A stretch of DNA of 64,000 nt from Apostichopus japonicus. Lineage: Eukaryota > Echinodermata > Holothuroidea > Aspidochirotida > Stichopodidae. The notes below the pieces were generated by a model, which had not been told where the DNA came from, did not search any database, and saw nothing but the letters and a program-made list of their open reading frames with translations. Positions 1 through 11,643 of this stretch are shown here, in pieces. Each line of letters starts with the position of its first letter. Within the stretch, counting starts at the first letter, position 1. The position numbers were made by a program, and so were the translations under genes. The stretch is from the NCBI RefSeq assembly GCF_037975245.1, contig NC_092567.1, positions 6,022,214 to 6,086,213 on the forward strand. The letters run 5' to 3'.

Positions 1-235
1 ACGAACAAGGTCTTGGGTCAGAAATCGTTCAATGTAGCCGGTCCACAGTCATGGAACAATCTCCCTCGTACTATAAGAGAAACTGACAATATCTCTCAAT
101 TTCGTAGTAATCTTAAGACTCACCTATTTCCATGCTAATTTGTGTCTGTGTCACAAGCGCTATGATCTAGATGGAATAGCGCTATATAAATATTAATTGT
201 TATGTTTGTTATATTGTTATGTTTGTAAAACCAAA
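1..235 (+). mobile_element. 3' end of a non-LTR retrotransposon (LINE)
   Basis: Frame 1 is open from the window edge to a TAA at 136-138. It gives a 45-residue tail with the pattern KSFNVAGPQSWNNLP, then IRETDNISQFRSNLKTHLF. That G-x-x-SF-x-VAGP-x-x-WN-x-LP...F-x-x-LKT-LF arrangement is typical of the C-terminus of reverse transcriptases of CR1/L2/Rex-like LINEs (family knowledge). The 3' UTR contains AGCGCTATATAAAT at about 178-191, a common motif in such tails, followed by a short TTGTTATGTTTG repeat at about 198-228. The 5' part lies outside the window. The clade is not resolved. Confidence 0.7.
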
Positions 236-331
236 AATTTTCTTGTACGCTCCGCGCCAACCGATAGTGGCGCTCCGCTCAGATAGTCGTGCATACAACT
301 TTGCAAATCCTGGCTACGCCCCTGACTTTTA
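236..331 (-). repeat. hAT-like palindromic repeat family, copy 1 (minus)
   Basis: Read on the minus strand, it starts with a CAGGGGCGTAGCCAGG-type end (plus strand 305-322) and includes GCGCCACTATCGGTTGGCGC followed by GCGTACAAGAA. The same block recurs on the plus strand at about 1447, 2149, 5681 and 7429. The GCGCCA...TGGCGC arms form a short inverted repeat. It abuts the LINE tail. The element is non-coding, and its other end is not visible here. Confidence 0.55.
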
Positions 332-1387
332 ATGAATTTCTGTGAGTGAAACTCAAAGCTATTTCGAATGGGAAAAAATTGTTAAGATATTGACAAGAAA
401 TAAACTCTAATTCGGAAGATTCCTACATTAGCAACTAGCATGATTTCACCTCAGTTTGTCTCAAAAGAAAACTTGTTCCTGGTTTCCCAATTTGCACATT
501 GGATATTGCAGTGCTAGTATGCATATTTTCCTTGAGGGGGGGGGGGGGGGCGTTGATGGAGTGATGTGTATACGCAAATAAGATAATAATATAAAGGGTA
601 GGCTACTAAATATAAGGCTGCATCAGTCCAATCAAATTTTTGCAAAGTGCCCTTTTGATGTTGGTTTCCCCCTCCCCCCCCAGGTTAAAAGTGCTTCCGC
701 CGCCCTTGGAGAGCTCCCTGGTATAACAGGAACTGACAATGACAAAACTATGTACTGTAATTAGGCCCCTTAACGAGTATTTCGTGTTTGATGTGTTTGC
801 ACGATGCTAATATAGAATATGCATACAGGATCAAAGTATCAACAAATAACTATATCAGTGATATGGTAAACAGTTTGTTTGTTATGTAAATACTGTATCG
901 AGTGACGAAAGGTTAAATAAATAATGTGAGTAGCGTGATATATATTCCGATTTCATCGACGTTACATATTTCACGTCGATTGCATATTATTGACTTAAGT
1001 GTGTTCTAACATTGCAGGTACACAGTGACTCAGAACAGAGTAAAATTAACGAATGCTACACATTCCATGTACGGTACTTCCTCAGAGCTACAGTAACTTA
1101 GGCCTCAAATCTAGAAGTGATTCAACTTCTTTGAAATGAGCGTATAAAATAGAGATGGGAGACGTTGGGGTGGGGGGCGGCAGGGGTGTGAAAAGGTGAG
1201 AGATAAAACTCATCTGGGCATTTCTTCGTATGCAATCTTCATTTTCACCACGAGACTATGTTCTCGCTGTTCGCGAGTCAGGAGAGGAATTAAAATAAAT
1301 CGAGGCAGATAAAGCAAGATAAAGGTGCTCATTATACATTGTGTACCTCTGTTTCATGTTGAGATCAAGTCATGAAATATTACATAT
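332..1387. other. No gene recognised; simple-sequence tracts
   Basis: I see no convincing coding exon on either strand. A poly-G run lies at about 535-550 and a poly-C-rich stretch at about 668-681. The rest is AT-rich, unassigned sequence. Confidence 0.5.
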
Positions 1388-1560
1388 CAGGCGCGTATCC
1401 AGGATTTTCAAACCCGGGGGGCGCGAATTACTATCTAAGCGGAGCGCCACCATCGGTTGGCGCGCAGCGTACAAGAAAATTTCTTATTTTGATACCCCCC
1501 AGATCACCGGAGACGGCACTTCTCGGGCTTGAAATGACCAACCAGATGTACACTTTTTGC
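1388..1560 (+). repeat. hAT-like palindromic repeat family, copy 2
   Basis: Begins CAGGCGCGTATCCAGGA and contains the shared core TCTAAGCGGAGCGCCACC, then GGTTGGCGCGCAGCGTAC. It is followed by the family's CAGATCACCGGA and GAAATGACCA motifs. It resembles copies at 236-331, 2073-2449, 5617-5850 and 7251-7470. Short reading frames crossing it on both strands are repeat-derived, not genes. Confidence 0.55.
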
Positions 1561-2072
1561 CTGAGAACCAAGTATTTCCTAATAGTTTTTTTCCATCCAT
1601 AACCTTTTTGAAGATTGTCAACCCGGCGCACATCATGTTCGACCTGATCGCATCTCCTGTGGGTCTTTGCTTTTGTAGGTGATTCTACGTCGCGGCCTAC
1701 AATACCCGTCAGTCCCACTTTTCAAGGTTTTAAGCCCCATATTTGTTCAGAATTTGAAAATTCACATTTCTCGTGAATAAACTCACTTCAAAACATACCC
1801 ATAATGTTGTACAAAATTTCATCTATGGACAACCAATATAGAAAAACTTCCTTCAACCCCTAACAGACCGGTCAAAATTGCACGAGTAGAGGGAAGTGTG
1901 ATGCAGAATGTTGGTCAGAAATTTTCGAAACTTCAGACACAGTTAATTTATTGGTGTACAAATATTAAAACCTCTTATAACGGCTATTATAAAACTTGGT
2001 TGAAGGAAATGAAAAAATAGCAGATATTTCCGAAACCGAACACTACACACATAGGCGTAGGAGGCGCGGCGG
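1561..2072. other. No feature recognised
   Basis: Mostly AT-rich sequence without coding signal, splice-bounded exon or clear repeat boundary. Confidence 0.4.
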
Positions 2073-2449
2073 CAGTGGCGGAGCTAGGGGTATTGGTCAG
2101 GAGGGGCGAGAATGGTCTGTAGGGGCGCTTTCGACACTATCTAAGCGGAGCGCCACCACTGGTTGGCGCGTAGCGTACATAAAATTTTTGAGTAAAGATA
2201 CTCCCTAGATCGCCGGAAATGACCCTTTCCGGGCCTGGCTAATTTGCAGATAAACGAAGAATAAGGTGTCATCGCCAAATTACACCAACAAAATGTGAGA
2301 AATGTCAATAAGTAGATGAGAGCGCAATAAAAAAGTCAATAATCTAGAATAAGTAAAAAGTGGTAGAGAGCTGAAAAAGGCGCCAGCAGTCCATTTGAGT
2401 CCGTCAGGGGGGCATCCGCCCCCATGACCGTATGGACGCTCCGCCACTG
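2073..2449 (+). mobile_element. hAT-type MITE with 8-bp target duplication
   Basis: The ends are perfect 12-bp terminal inverted repeats, CAGTGGCGGAGC (2073-2084) and GCTCCGCCACTG (2438-2449). They are flanked by CGCGGCGG (2065-2072) and CGCGGAGG (2450-2457), an 8-bp target-site duplication with one mismatch. CAGTGGCG-type ends and 8-bp duplications are characteristic of hAT elements. The 377-bp body has no transposase. Its middle contains the GCGCCACCACTGGTTGGCGC core shared with the other palindromic repeats nearby, so this copy probably defines the family's real boundaries. Confidence 0.8.
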
Positions 2450-3220
2450 CGCGGAGGGGGTGCAGCCCCTAATTCGCCATTACTAATGTAAAAGAGAGTT
2501 TTGACATAATGGGACCTCCGTGCTTTTTATACATCTACATGAGACATGTCGTTGTTTACATTAGCATCCCGCGGTATACTGCGCAATTTTAACGGAACGT
2601 ACGGCAAATGATGGCATGCGATGTAATAACCGAGGCTTGTGTAGCACTTAGCTTTAAGACTAAATATGTGCTGGTAACGCAACCACGAGATACATTAGAT
2701 CAAGGGAAGCGGGGTTCAAATCTGTGATGAGTCGCCTGCCTTTGAGAAGATATTATGACACAGTATATTAAAATGAGGACAAACGCAACGAATTCTATCG
2801 TAATCCGCAAGGTAAATATGATCTATTCACCGTACGATAAAAGAGAAATTACGATATGCAAAATAAAAATATATAAAATACAAAATAAAGTTAAAGCATG
2901 ATTAAAACATGACATTCATCATGGCCTAACACTCTAATGGCCTACTAAACTAATAACTCGGGAGCCGCTCATCTCGTCTAGTATGTATTACTGCATAATG
3001 GTTGGCCCCTCAATCTCGTCTAGTATATTATAGTATAATGGTTGGTCCCTCAGTCCACGAATAACGTCTATTAGTGGGGGTACATCATGCGTCCTTGGTT
3101 ACCCGGACCAGGAGTGGGGGTTCCGGCGTCTAAGATAGTCGTCTACAAGGACATCTATAAGTACGTACGGTCCCTCGATATAGGTGCAAACTATACATCA
3201 AAAATATCTCAGTATATATT

Positions 3221-3313
3221 CTGTGTAGAAATTAATGAAATTAATTTCTAATGAAAGTGGAACAGTTTGGCACAGCCAGGTGCATGGCAGCTTGGAGTGT
3301 CTTGGTGAATGGT
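3221..3313 (+). repeat. Direct repeat copy a, with AT hairpin
   Basis: This 93-bp block is nearly identical to 4909-5001. It holds a perfect inverted repeat AGAAATTAAT-gaa-ATTAATTTCT (arms 3227-3236 and 3240-3249), then GGAACAGTTTGGCACAGCCA. Only a few single-base differences separate the copies, which lie 1.69 kb apart inside the 2638-5459 segment. Confidence 0.7.
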
Positions 3314-4629
3314 CACCATGCATTGCCAACACAATAGAAATAAACAAACAAGGGGCAAGGGGATTAACAATCTCCCACAGTAAACGAACAATTACTGAGC
3401 AATTAAAATAAGTATGAAAATATGCGATAATATACAACAAAGATAATCAGTAAGGGTGACACAACAATAATAAAAAAGGATAAGCAAATGTCAACCTGAT
3501 CACCTAATAAAGAGTGAAATATATGATGCACTCATCATGCCTGGTCGGCATGACAACAAGTAAACTAAAGTATTAAAATAAAGTGAACCTTCAGAGACGT
3601 AGACACTAAATGCACAACTGGTTGCTAAACATACAACTGTTTGCCTATGTTACTCATACATCAATAACACAGTGCTCCATAAATAAGTGAAACTGTCTAT
3701 CCCTATCTGGCATAGCAGTATAATCTAGGAATGTCGTAGGTTAACAATATATAACTAGAAGCTGGTTGCTCTAATTCCACTACGAACAATATCCAAATAG
3801 AGGCGAGTGATTAACTCCAAAATCAATACAACCTCTATGACTTACGTGAAGTCTACAAGTATAAATAATGTACTACTGGGAAAATCCCTCAGCTAGTAAT
3901 AACAGCAACAACAGTAGCATACTAACTATGTACTTCAACCCATGCACCTCTACTAACTTAGACCACAGGTTGCCATGGCAACTGACACCTTGTGTTAGGC
4001 TGCAGGTACCTAAGCGTCCCCTGGGACTAAGAGCAGGCTATAAAACGGAGACTATGTCACCTAGCTTATCTGCTGTAAATATCTGGTCAGATGGAGTCTG
4101 TACCAGTGAAGGGTGACTCACAGGGCTAAATACATGCTAATACTCTAATCTCCTAATAAACAACAACAACAGTGTCTCGATTCACGAAAATGGTCCATAT
4201 GCCTACTAACATATTGATACATCTCTATCAATATAAAGGTCAACAGAAGTTCAGCTATTCCTATCACCATGGCAACTAGTAAAAGTGTAACATTGCATCA
4301 TGGGATCTATACATAGCTCGAATAGCGGAAACTAAGTACAACTAGATACGAATATGAATACATTACAGTAACGGGTAATGCTAGACGTATCGCAAGAGTA
4401 CATAATAACTTAATAAATATACCAAATGTGGATTCTCGCTAGAACAAATAACCTAAGTACTTTCAATACTCTTACATTAACTCAATGCAGGTTAGATCAT
4501 AACAATACGCAAGATGGCAAAGGTTGAGGGCATTATAAGTGCCATAATCAACCGTATAACATACTATAAAACAACAGTAACAATAATAATGATCTCACCT
4601 GTAGACTCTCTATAGCCATTACAGGTACA

Positions 4630-4800
4630 AAACGTGTAATTAATAATTAAAGTCTGTGTGCATGTAGCCATCACAGGAACAACATAATAAATACATAGTC
4701 TGTGTGCATGTAGCCATCACAGGATAAATGTAGTAAATAGTAAATGCAACACAATTACACTTAATGGGGGCTGCTAAATATTCTGTGTGCACATTGCCAG
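4630..4800 (+). repeat. Imperfect minisatellite, TCTGTGTGCATGTAGCCATC unit
   Basis: A unit built on TCTGTGTGCATGTAGCCATC followed by ACAGG appears at about 4652 and 4689. A degenerate copy starts at about 4781 (TCTGTGTGCACATTGCCAGC), and fragments occur nearby. The spacers are AT-rich. No coding potential. Confidence 0.5.
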
Positions 4801-4908
4801 CACAGAACTAACATGAATATATTTGCAAATAAAATACACTATGCATGCACAATGAAAATGAACAAGCTACTGAGGGGTCTGGGGCAAAGTCAAAAGATGA
4901 ACTCTTAC

Positions 4909-5001
4909 CTGTGTAGAAATTAATGAAATTAATTTCTAATGAAACTGGAACAGTTTGGCACAGCCAGGTGCATGGCAGCTTGGAGTGTCTTGGTAAATGG
5001 T
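4909..5001 (+). repeat. Direct repeat copy b, with AT hairpin
   Basis: Second copy of the 93-bp block at 3221-3313, in the same orientation and with the same 10-bp-arm AT hairpin. The short open frame through it is not supported as a gene. Confidence 0.7.
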
Positions 5002-5616
5002 AGAGTTGCTTGCAAACTTAGCTGTTTTAAGCGATTCTTAGAACAAAGGGAAGGTTGTTATCCCACCCTACCAGACAAGATTTTACTTAGACTGGCTACC
5101 AATACTCCAGGAAGTAGACAAACTGTCTTCCCTCATCTTTAACTTACTCCACCACAGATGACAGAGAGTGTGAACATACTTACTACACTTAAGGGAGAAA
5201 TAAGGCAAGGCCTGGTCTTTTAATGTAGAGAATGACAGATAAATTGTCACTAGCTTAGCGTAACCTTGGAGTAACCTTAATGTGAAGCCAGACCACACAG
5301 GGGCTTAATGGTCCTTCTGGCAGGAATGAGTGTTACCAGAAAATACCACAAATAGATATAAGAAGAAAATGGAAAAATAAAAGTGAAGGGGAAGGGTATA
5401 TTATACAGGGGGACAAAACTATAGACACTACTATTGGGAAATATTAGGGGTGCTACACATGCTTATATGATATTGACATTAACACGTTGAGCGTGCGCGA
5501 AAATTTTTGGTTATTTTTTCAGGCAAGTCGGACAGTTTTGAGGCTTTTCATCCTGGAACGCCATTTTCATGCTCACTGATATGATGTGATATCTGCTGTT
5601 TGCGTTACAAATTCAA

Positions 5617-5850
5617 ACAGGCGCGTAGCGAGGAATTTGTCAAGGGAGGGGCGAAGCCTGTAGGCAAATTATCTAAGCGTAGCGCCACCATGAGTTGGCG
5701 CGAAGCGTACAAGAAAATTTTGGCCGAAAATGCCTCCCAGATCGCTGGAAATGGCACTACCCAGGACCATTTGTTAGCGCGAAGCGTACAAGCAAATTTT
5801 GGCCAAAAATGTCTCCCAGATCGCTGGAAATGACACTTCCCAGGCCTTGT
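5617..5850 (+). repeat. hAT-like palindromic repeat family, copy with internal duplication
   Basis: Begins CAGGCGCGTAGCGAGGAA and contains TCTAAGCGTAGCGCCACC with the GCGCCA...TGGCGC core. The following stretch (GCGCGAAGCGTACAAG...CAGATCGCTGGAAATG) is duplicated in tandem at about 5698-5774 and 5776-5850, so this copy is longer than its relatives. Reading frames on both strands across it come from the repeat. Confidence 0.6.
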
Positions 5851-5951
5851 AAGTTGCATCTAAGCACTTTCTATTTTGAAATTACTTAGCGATATCATTT
5901 AAAAAAATGCTGAATGGGGGGGGGGGCGATCGCCCCCATCCCAAAAATCGT

Positions 5952-6396
5952 CATGTTCCCCGACGACGCTGTCGAGTTCGAGACCAGCCACAGTTGGTTT
6001 CATAGCACAATTCTACACACGCGTTATGATAGACCATATATAGTATATATATAGATCATTAGTGAGAGAAAAAAATGGAAACGTCAAAAAATGGAGTTGT
6101 CGGTGTAAGGGGTAGGGTGAGTCACACATTTACGAAATCATTGATCCGTCACTGGCTACCCTTCAGCGCTATAATGATGTCACTGTTCTTCTTTCTCTTC
6201 CCGATGTCTTCGCGTTTTTCTTTTACTCCCTCCTTTTCTCCTTTTTCTCTCTTTCTTCATTTTCTTTTCCCTTCCTTCCTCTCCTCCTCCTCTTTTTCCC
6301 CCCTTTTTCATTTTTTCTTCTCTTTCTTTTCTCTCCTCTTTTTCTTACCCGGGGGGCGCGCGCCCCCAACGCCCCCCCCCCCTGGATACGCACCTG
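5952..6396 (+). repeat. Dispersed repeat F2, plus copy
   Basis: This ~445-bp block is the reverse complement of 21673-22121. Shared landmarks are the ATGTTCCCC start, GAGTTCG followed by GACCAGCCA, a TATATA-rich stretch, GAGTTGTCGGTGTAAGGG, a polypyrimidine stretch (6185-6345) and a GC-rich end that reads CAGGTGCGTATCCAGGGG on the minus strand. The terminus includes the palindrome GGGGGCGCGCGCCCCC (6352-6367). GAGTTCGAGACC is only weakly like a tRNA B box, so a SINE origin is a guess. Confidence 0.6.
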
Positions 6397-7250
6397 CATA
6401 TCATAACAAACACCTCAATCGTGTCTCCGCTCTTAATTATTTTAATGTAATGCTCTGTTCTCTCATTTGCAAATCCTCCAACTTGTCTAATTTCAACATT
6501 CCTGGTGGACCAATTAATTTAAATCCCCCTTCCTCCCCACACCCCTAACGCTACTGACCGATAGAGGATGGTAGCACCGGATTGTTAGGATAATACTGCT
6601 TACAGTTTCTTTGTTTGTTTTGAGATGTGACAGACTCGAGTTTTGCAAACATATTGTTTCATTTATCAGTTATTAATAATAATTAACAGTAGACAGTGAT
6701 TAGGCGTAGGAGATAAAGCTACACACACAACCAGCTGCTTCAAAAAAAAAAAAGAAAAAAAGAGAAAGCTCTGATTAGGAGCGTCAATACGAATTGATAG
6801 TTGGGTAGGGGGGGGGGGGGTAAATAAGGGAACATGAATAACACTGAAGGAATCGGCGAGCGACTAAGCGAAAAGCCTTTTCGGGTGGGGTCCAGGGGCG
6901 AACTCCAGCCAGGTGTCCACTCTTACCAGGGGTCCAGGGGTCAGACTAAACATTTTCAGGTAAATGAATTTAATAAAAGTCACATTTTACAAGATTATAC
7001 TTGAATTAAGAAAGACTTATCTATTGCACATCCTACTGTAACTTAGGGCCTTCATCATGATTATTCAAATTCAAACTTAAACCCAAATGGAAACAACTAA
7101 ATTTTGCACATAGGGATATCTTGTTATCCAGACATTTACAACATGCACACATATGTTATTTGTTATAAGTATATTTGAAAAGCACTATGTGGTATTTAGG
7201 CACATTCACTTCATCGGAAACAACAAATCAATCAAATAAAGATATACTTC
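6397..7250. other. No gene recognised
   Basis: Contains an A-rich tract (about 6740-6765), a poly-G run (about 6808-6820) and a few repeats of CCAGGGGT near 6890-6950. No supported exon. Confidence 0.4.
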
Positions 7251-7470
7251 AGGGCCGTAGCTTGGGTAGAATTCCTAGCGGCAGTTTAGAAACATTGGGA
7301 AACTATATATCGTCCAAATGTTTCATAGCAGTACTTTGATGTGCGGATATATCAGGCGCTTTTTCATGAAATTGTATTGGGTTGGTCATTTCCAAAAAGA
7401 GGTCCGTTATGACTCTATCTGAGCGGAGCGCCACCATCGGTTGACGCATAGCGTACCAATACAGGTTATG
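7251..7470 (+). repeat. hAT-like palindromic repeat family, partial copy
   Basis: Starts CAGGGCCGTAGCTTGGG and contains GGAGCGCCACCATCGGTTG followed by ACGCATAGCGTAC at about 7425-7456, the family core with a G-to-A change in the right arm. The right edge runs into the minisatellite domain. Confidence 0.5.
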
Positions 7471-7489
7471 GCATATGGTTGTAGCCGTA

Positions 7490-8780
7490 GTCAAAACATG
7501 GTGAGGGGAAGCCATATGGGGAATAAGGTGTATGTCAGGAAAGATAGAACGAACACCATCTTTAACCATCAGCCCTCCCTCAAACCCCTCCATCCGATAC
7601 CCTCTGCATTTCTCCAACCCCCTCCATCTCCCAAGCCCCTCCGTTCCCAAACCCCCCATCTCCTTCAAACCCCTCCATCCTCCACCCCCACCCCCTCCAT
7701 CCCCCACCCTTTCCACATCCCCAACCCCCTCCATCTCCCAAACCCCTCCGTTTCCAATCCCCTCTATCGCCCTCAAACCCCTCTATCCACCCAACCCCTC
7801 CATCTCCCTCAAACTCCTTCACCCCCTCCATCCTCACCTTCTCCATCTCCCAAACCCATCCATTCCCAACCCCATCCATCGCCCTCAAACCCCTCCATCC
7901 CCCACACCCTCAATCCCCCATCCACCCAACCCTATCCATCTCCCACAAACCCCTCCATCTCCCAAACCCCTCCATCCCCATCCACTACCTCTCCATTTCT
8001 CCAACCTCCCTTATCTCCCCAACACCTCCATCTCCCTCAAACTTCTCCACCCCACCCTCTCCACCCCACCCTCTCCATCTCCCTAACCCCCTCCATCTCC
8101 CAAACCCCTCCGTTCCCAACCCCCTCCATCGCCCTCCATACCCAGAGTTCTGGCATATGGTTGTTGCCGTAGTCAAAAATTGGTGAGAGGAAGCCATATG
8201 GGGAATAAGGTGTATGTCAGGAAAGATAGAACAAACACCGTCTTTAACCATCACCCCTCCCTCAAACCCCTCCATCCCCCGAGCTCACCATCCCTCACCC
8301 TATCCATCTCTCCAACTCTCTACATCTTCCTCAAACCCCTCCATCTCCCGAATCTCCTCCATTTCTGGCAACCCCTTCCATCTCCCCAACCCTTCCATAC
8401 TCCTCCACCCCCACCCTCTCCAACACCCACCCTTTCATCTCTCCAACCCCGTACATCTCCCCAACCCCATCCATCTCCCTAAAACCCCTCCATCCCCACC
8501 CCCACCCTTTCATCTCTCCAACCCCCTACATCTCCCAACCCCATCCAGCTCCCCAATCCCCTCCATCTCCCCAACCCCCTCCCTTCCACATCCCCTCCAT
8601 CCCATACCCTCTCCATTTCTCCAACCCCCTCCATCTCCCAAACCCTTCAATTCCCATCCCACTCCATCGCCCCCAAACCTCTCCACCCCTCCATAGAACA
8701 AACACCATATTTAACCATCACCACTCCCTCAAACCCCTCCATCCCCAATCCGATACCTCTCCATTTCTTCAACCCCCTAT
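7490..8780 (+). repeat. C-rich minisatellite with higher-order repeats
   Basis: About 1.2 kb is built of variants of CCCCTCCATCTCCCAAA. It is punctuated by a non-satellite leader (GCCATATGGGGAATAAGGTG... GATAGAAC...CTTTAACCATCA) at about 7509-7580, 8193-8262 and, truncated, 8693-8728. The array is therefore organised in higher-order blocks. Runs of four or more C at short spacing make the minus strand a strong G-quadruplex candidate. Long open frames (for example 243 codons at 7441-8172) encode only Pro/Ser/Leu-rich low complexity and exist because the unit lacks stops. Confidence 0.85.
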
Positions 8781-9545
8781 CTAATAATCATCAAACATAT
8801 CAATAAATATGAGAAGGTATTAATACATCATTAGCCTTAAATAACCGTCATTGGAATTCATTGCATTTAAATTAATTCGGTGTTACATTACCATTCAAGT
8901 TAATGTTCGGTATATAAAGGCGAACATAAATTATGAATGGTTGTGCCTACATCATGGGCAGAAGCCAAGTATACAGGCTCTGGCCTCATACTGTACACCA
9001 TACATATTTCGTTAACATATTTATCACACAGCAGCTTGAGGAATTATTGTTTATAGCACAACCACCATTCTTTCTATTTATTAATAACACCAACATTGTA
9101 CTACAGCAGTATTGACAGAATAATAAATATAACCATATATAGTAATCAAGAAACATGAAGGTGAAATGTGACCAGAAAAGAACATTGAACAGAATAAACA
9201 AAAAAAATAGAATATGATAATAATATAGATGTAGGGATAATGGAAATCAACTGCTTAGATTCAACATACAAGGCATCTCTTAAGTTAGTAAAGTGATGTC
9301 GGTACGGTGTATGACAAGCATCAGAGGGCTTCAGTTACAATATTATCTAAGGAACGTTTCACAAGAGTAATCTTGTGGATTGGACAGCAACTGAACAGGT
9401 TCTGCTACCTCTCTCTCTCTCTGTCGATACTGAAAACATGAGATAAAAAAGTAAAAACATGACATTACTTAAAACGGTCAATTTGACGTAACTAAAATTG
9501 TGACATCAGCTGCATGGTCACCTGGCATTAACTTATTATACACAC
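8781..9545. other. No gene recognised
   Basis: AT-rich unique-looking sequence with a short CT microsatellite at about 9409-9423. Confidence 0.4.
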
Positions 9546-9645
9546 CAGACACACCATGTATGCCAATCAACACATTATACATACCATATACATGCCAATC
9601 AACCTATTATACATACCATGCATGCCAATCAATCCAGTATAACTA
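9546..9645 (+). repeat. Three-copy ~30-bp minisatellite
   Basis: Three imperfect copies of a unit like ATACCATGCATGCCAATCAA, each followed by CNTATTATAC-like sequence. Non-coding. Confidence 0.6.
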
Positions 9646-11459
9646 CATTACTCACATGCACATATTAGCACAACTTTTGTACAAGTCATGCCACCCCGCC
9701 AACACCTCATCTCCCCCCTCCCCCCCCCCTGAAGCAAAGAAAAAAGAGAAAGTCACTTAGTTATTGGATTTTATGTTTAACATAAATAATATAGCACATA
9801 TAAGTAACTAGTCAACGAACAATCATAGCATATTCTGATATCGAAATATGGAATACTGTTACATTTAAAAATCACCAATGAAGAAAAATCATTATGAAAC
9901 AAAGATTGGCATAAGGGGAAGAATGTTACAAAAGAATGGTTTAGTGTAATATATTTATTCAATGAATAATATAATGGATAAAAATCAAGGTATATTTGTT
10001 TCCACTGATAGAGTATTTCGTGGTGGGATCAATAACATTTTTGTTTGGGGCTAACAAGGTGAATAGGCTTTAGTTATTTAATGCACAAAACATACACAGC
10101 AATACAGCAGCATGTCAATGAAATGTTCACAGAAAGATTGTAGCTTGTAGCAAAGCACCATACCAATGTACCAAGAATTGGAAAGAAATATATGTTGTGC
10201 ATTTCAAACAAAATGAAAATTAATAAAGTGACCTGTATATGTAATATCTTGTTAACCAAAGAGGTGCACCTACATCTCAGGTTCTGATAAATCGCATTTC
10301 CTTTGGTATTAGTCTGTCAATAAGTCATATTAAAACAGTTTGTGCTTTCATTTGTCATAATTTGGAGGAAGGGTGAAAGGGAAGGCTGGTTTAAGGTCTA
10401 ATTGATGCCCTATGGTATCATGTCACAAAATGGGCTCTACCCCAGGAGATTGACCACCTTTTTGCAGTGGAGGATGTTATCCAGAAGAGGGGTGAAGGGG
10501 AGGGCTGTGCCCCATTCTTTAAGATATTTGTAAACATGAAGGGTACATATATTCAAACATGTGCTATGTTTTGTCACTCTTGAAACAATCTTGAAAGATT
10601 TATCAACTGTGTATCTTGTACTTCATAAACATGTTATCTCTTTATATACTGTACTTTAGACAGTTATTGTAAAAATAATCTCTCTAGAAGTGAGGGATCA
10701 CCCCCTTCCTCTTGATTTTATCCTGGTGATTTAAGTCAACACGAATTTTACATAGTTGAAACCCTGCTGTACCCTCTGTCTCGATTTGATTTTTGGGGGC
10801 ATGGGGTGGGCCGGGGGACAGGGCATTTGGCCTACATCCATGCTAGGGAGGGGTCAGTCATCATTAATACTACATCTGTGTGATACAACTTTAAATCTTG
10901 CAAATGTATACAACATTAAAAGTGTGCAGTTTAGAACAATTTCCTGTGAGCAATAAAAAGGGTTAAAGAGTAAAATGTTACTTACTGTAGGTCCATCTAG
11001 GATACAGTAGCAGTGAACATAGCACCTTGTTGCTTCATGTATATTCAAAAGTTACTTAAAAACTATGACGACTGGTAATACTAGTTATATGGAGATGAAA
11101 GATCTAAAGATAGCAATCATGGTTGCAGATACCGGGAGAATCCCTAATTCATTCAATCTCATTTGATTTTATTGTATTATTGATTTAAAACAATACCAAG
11201 ATTACAGGTGGCAATGCACATAATAACTTCAAAGACTTGATACTTCAAATTTCTCAATTTATAACACATCATTGATCAGACCAAGGTACACACTAGAAAA
11301 ACTTAGCTTGCCCGGCATGTGGGCAATCCTTATTTTCTACAGAAGTTGAAGTTTTCTGATGAACTGTTAAGTTAGGTATCTATCGGTAGCTGTCCCCACT
11401 TTAGAGAAATCTTCCATCCACAAATGCATAATACAAAAGACGAATTGTGTTCAGTCAAG
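9646..11459. other. No gene recognised
   Basis: AT-rich sequence with a poly-C stretch at about 9715-9728. Short open frames lack family resemblance and good splice context. The left edge of a segmental duplication lies at the end of this stretch. Confidence 0.4.
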
Positions 11460-11643
11460 TTTTGTTAGTTCTACACAATTAAACAAGTGGATTTTTAAGA
11501 AAGGGCATTTGATGTTATTTATAGAGCTGATTAGGCAAGCTGTCTTCACCTACATATGGTCTGTAGATTTGACCAAGGTGTCCAACACAACCCATTACCA
11601 TTTCACAAACTGACTGTTGAGAAATGATCATGTAAAGACTCAC

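Larger units (their letters stand above)
2638..5459. mobile_element. Candidate 2.8-kb element with 10-bp terminal inverted repeats
   Basis: TGTGTAGCAC at 2638-2647 and GTGCTACACA at 5450-5459 are perfect inverted repeats. They bracket a non-coding, AT-rich segment with many internal repeats. TGTAGCAC...GTGCTACA also fits LTR termini, so a large solo LTR on the minus strand is possible. I found no matching target-site duplication and no transposase, integrase or reverse transcriptase. The boundaries may be coincidental. Confidence 0.3.

Noticed and set aside
5960-6000. tRNA-derived SINE promoter (GAGTTCGAGACC resembling a B box)
   Set aside because: No convincing A box at the right distance, and the second copy changes the motif to GAGTTCGTGACC.
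6075-6548. 157-codon frame rich in Phe/Ser/Leu
   Set aside because: It crosses the polypyrimidine tract of a dispersed repeat whose inverted copy at 21673-22121 gives equally long frames. No family signature.
7303-7776. 157-codon minus-strand frame, Gly/Trp/Arg-rich
   Set aside because: Antisense of the same minisatellite plus a palindromic repeat.
7441-8172. 243-codon plus-strand frame and a 184-codon frame overlapping it
   Set aside because: They lie within the C-rich minisatellite and encode only Pro/Ser/Leu/His repeats in several frames at once. Openness follows from the unit composition.
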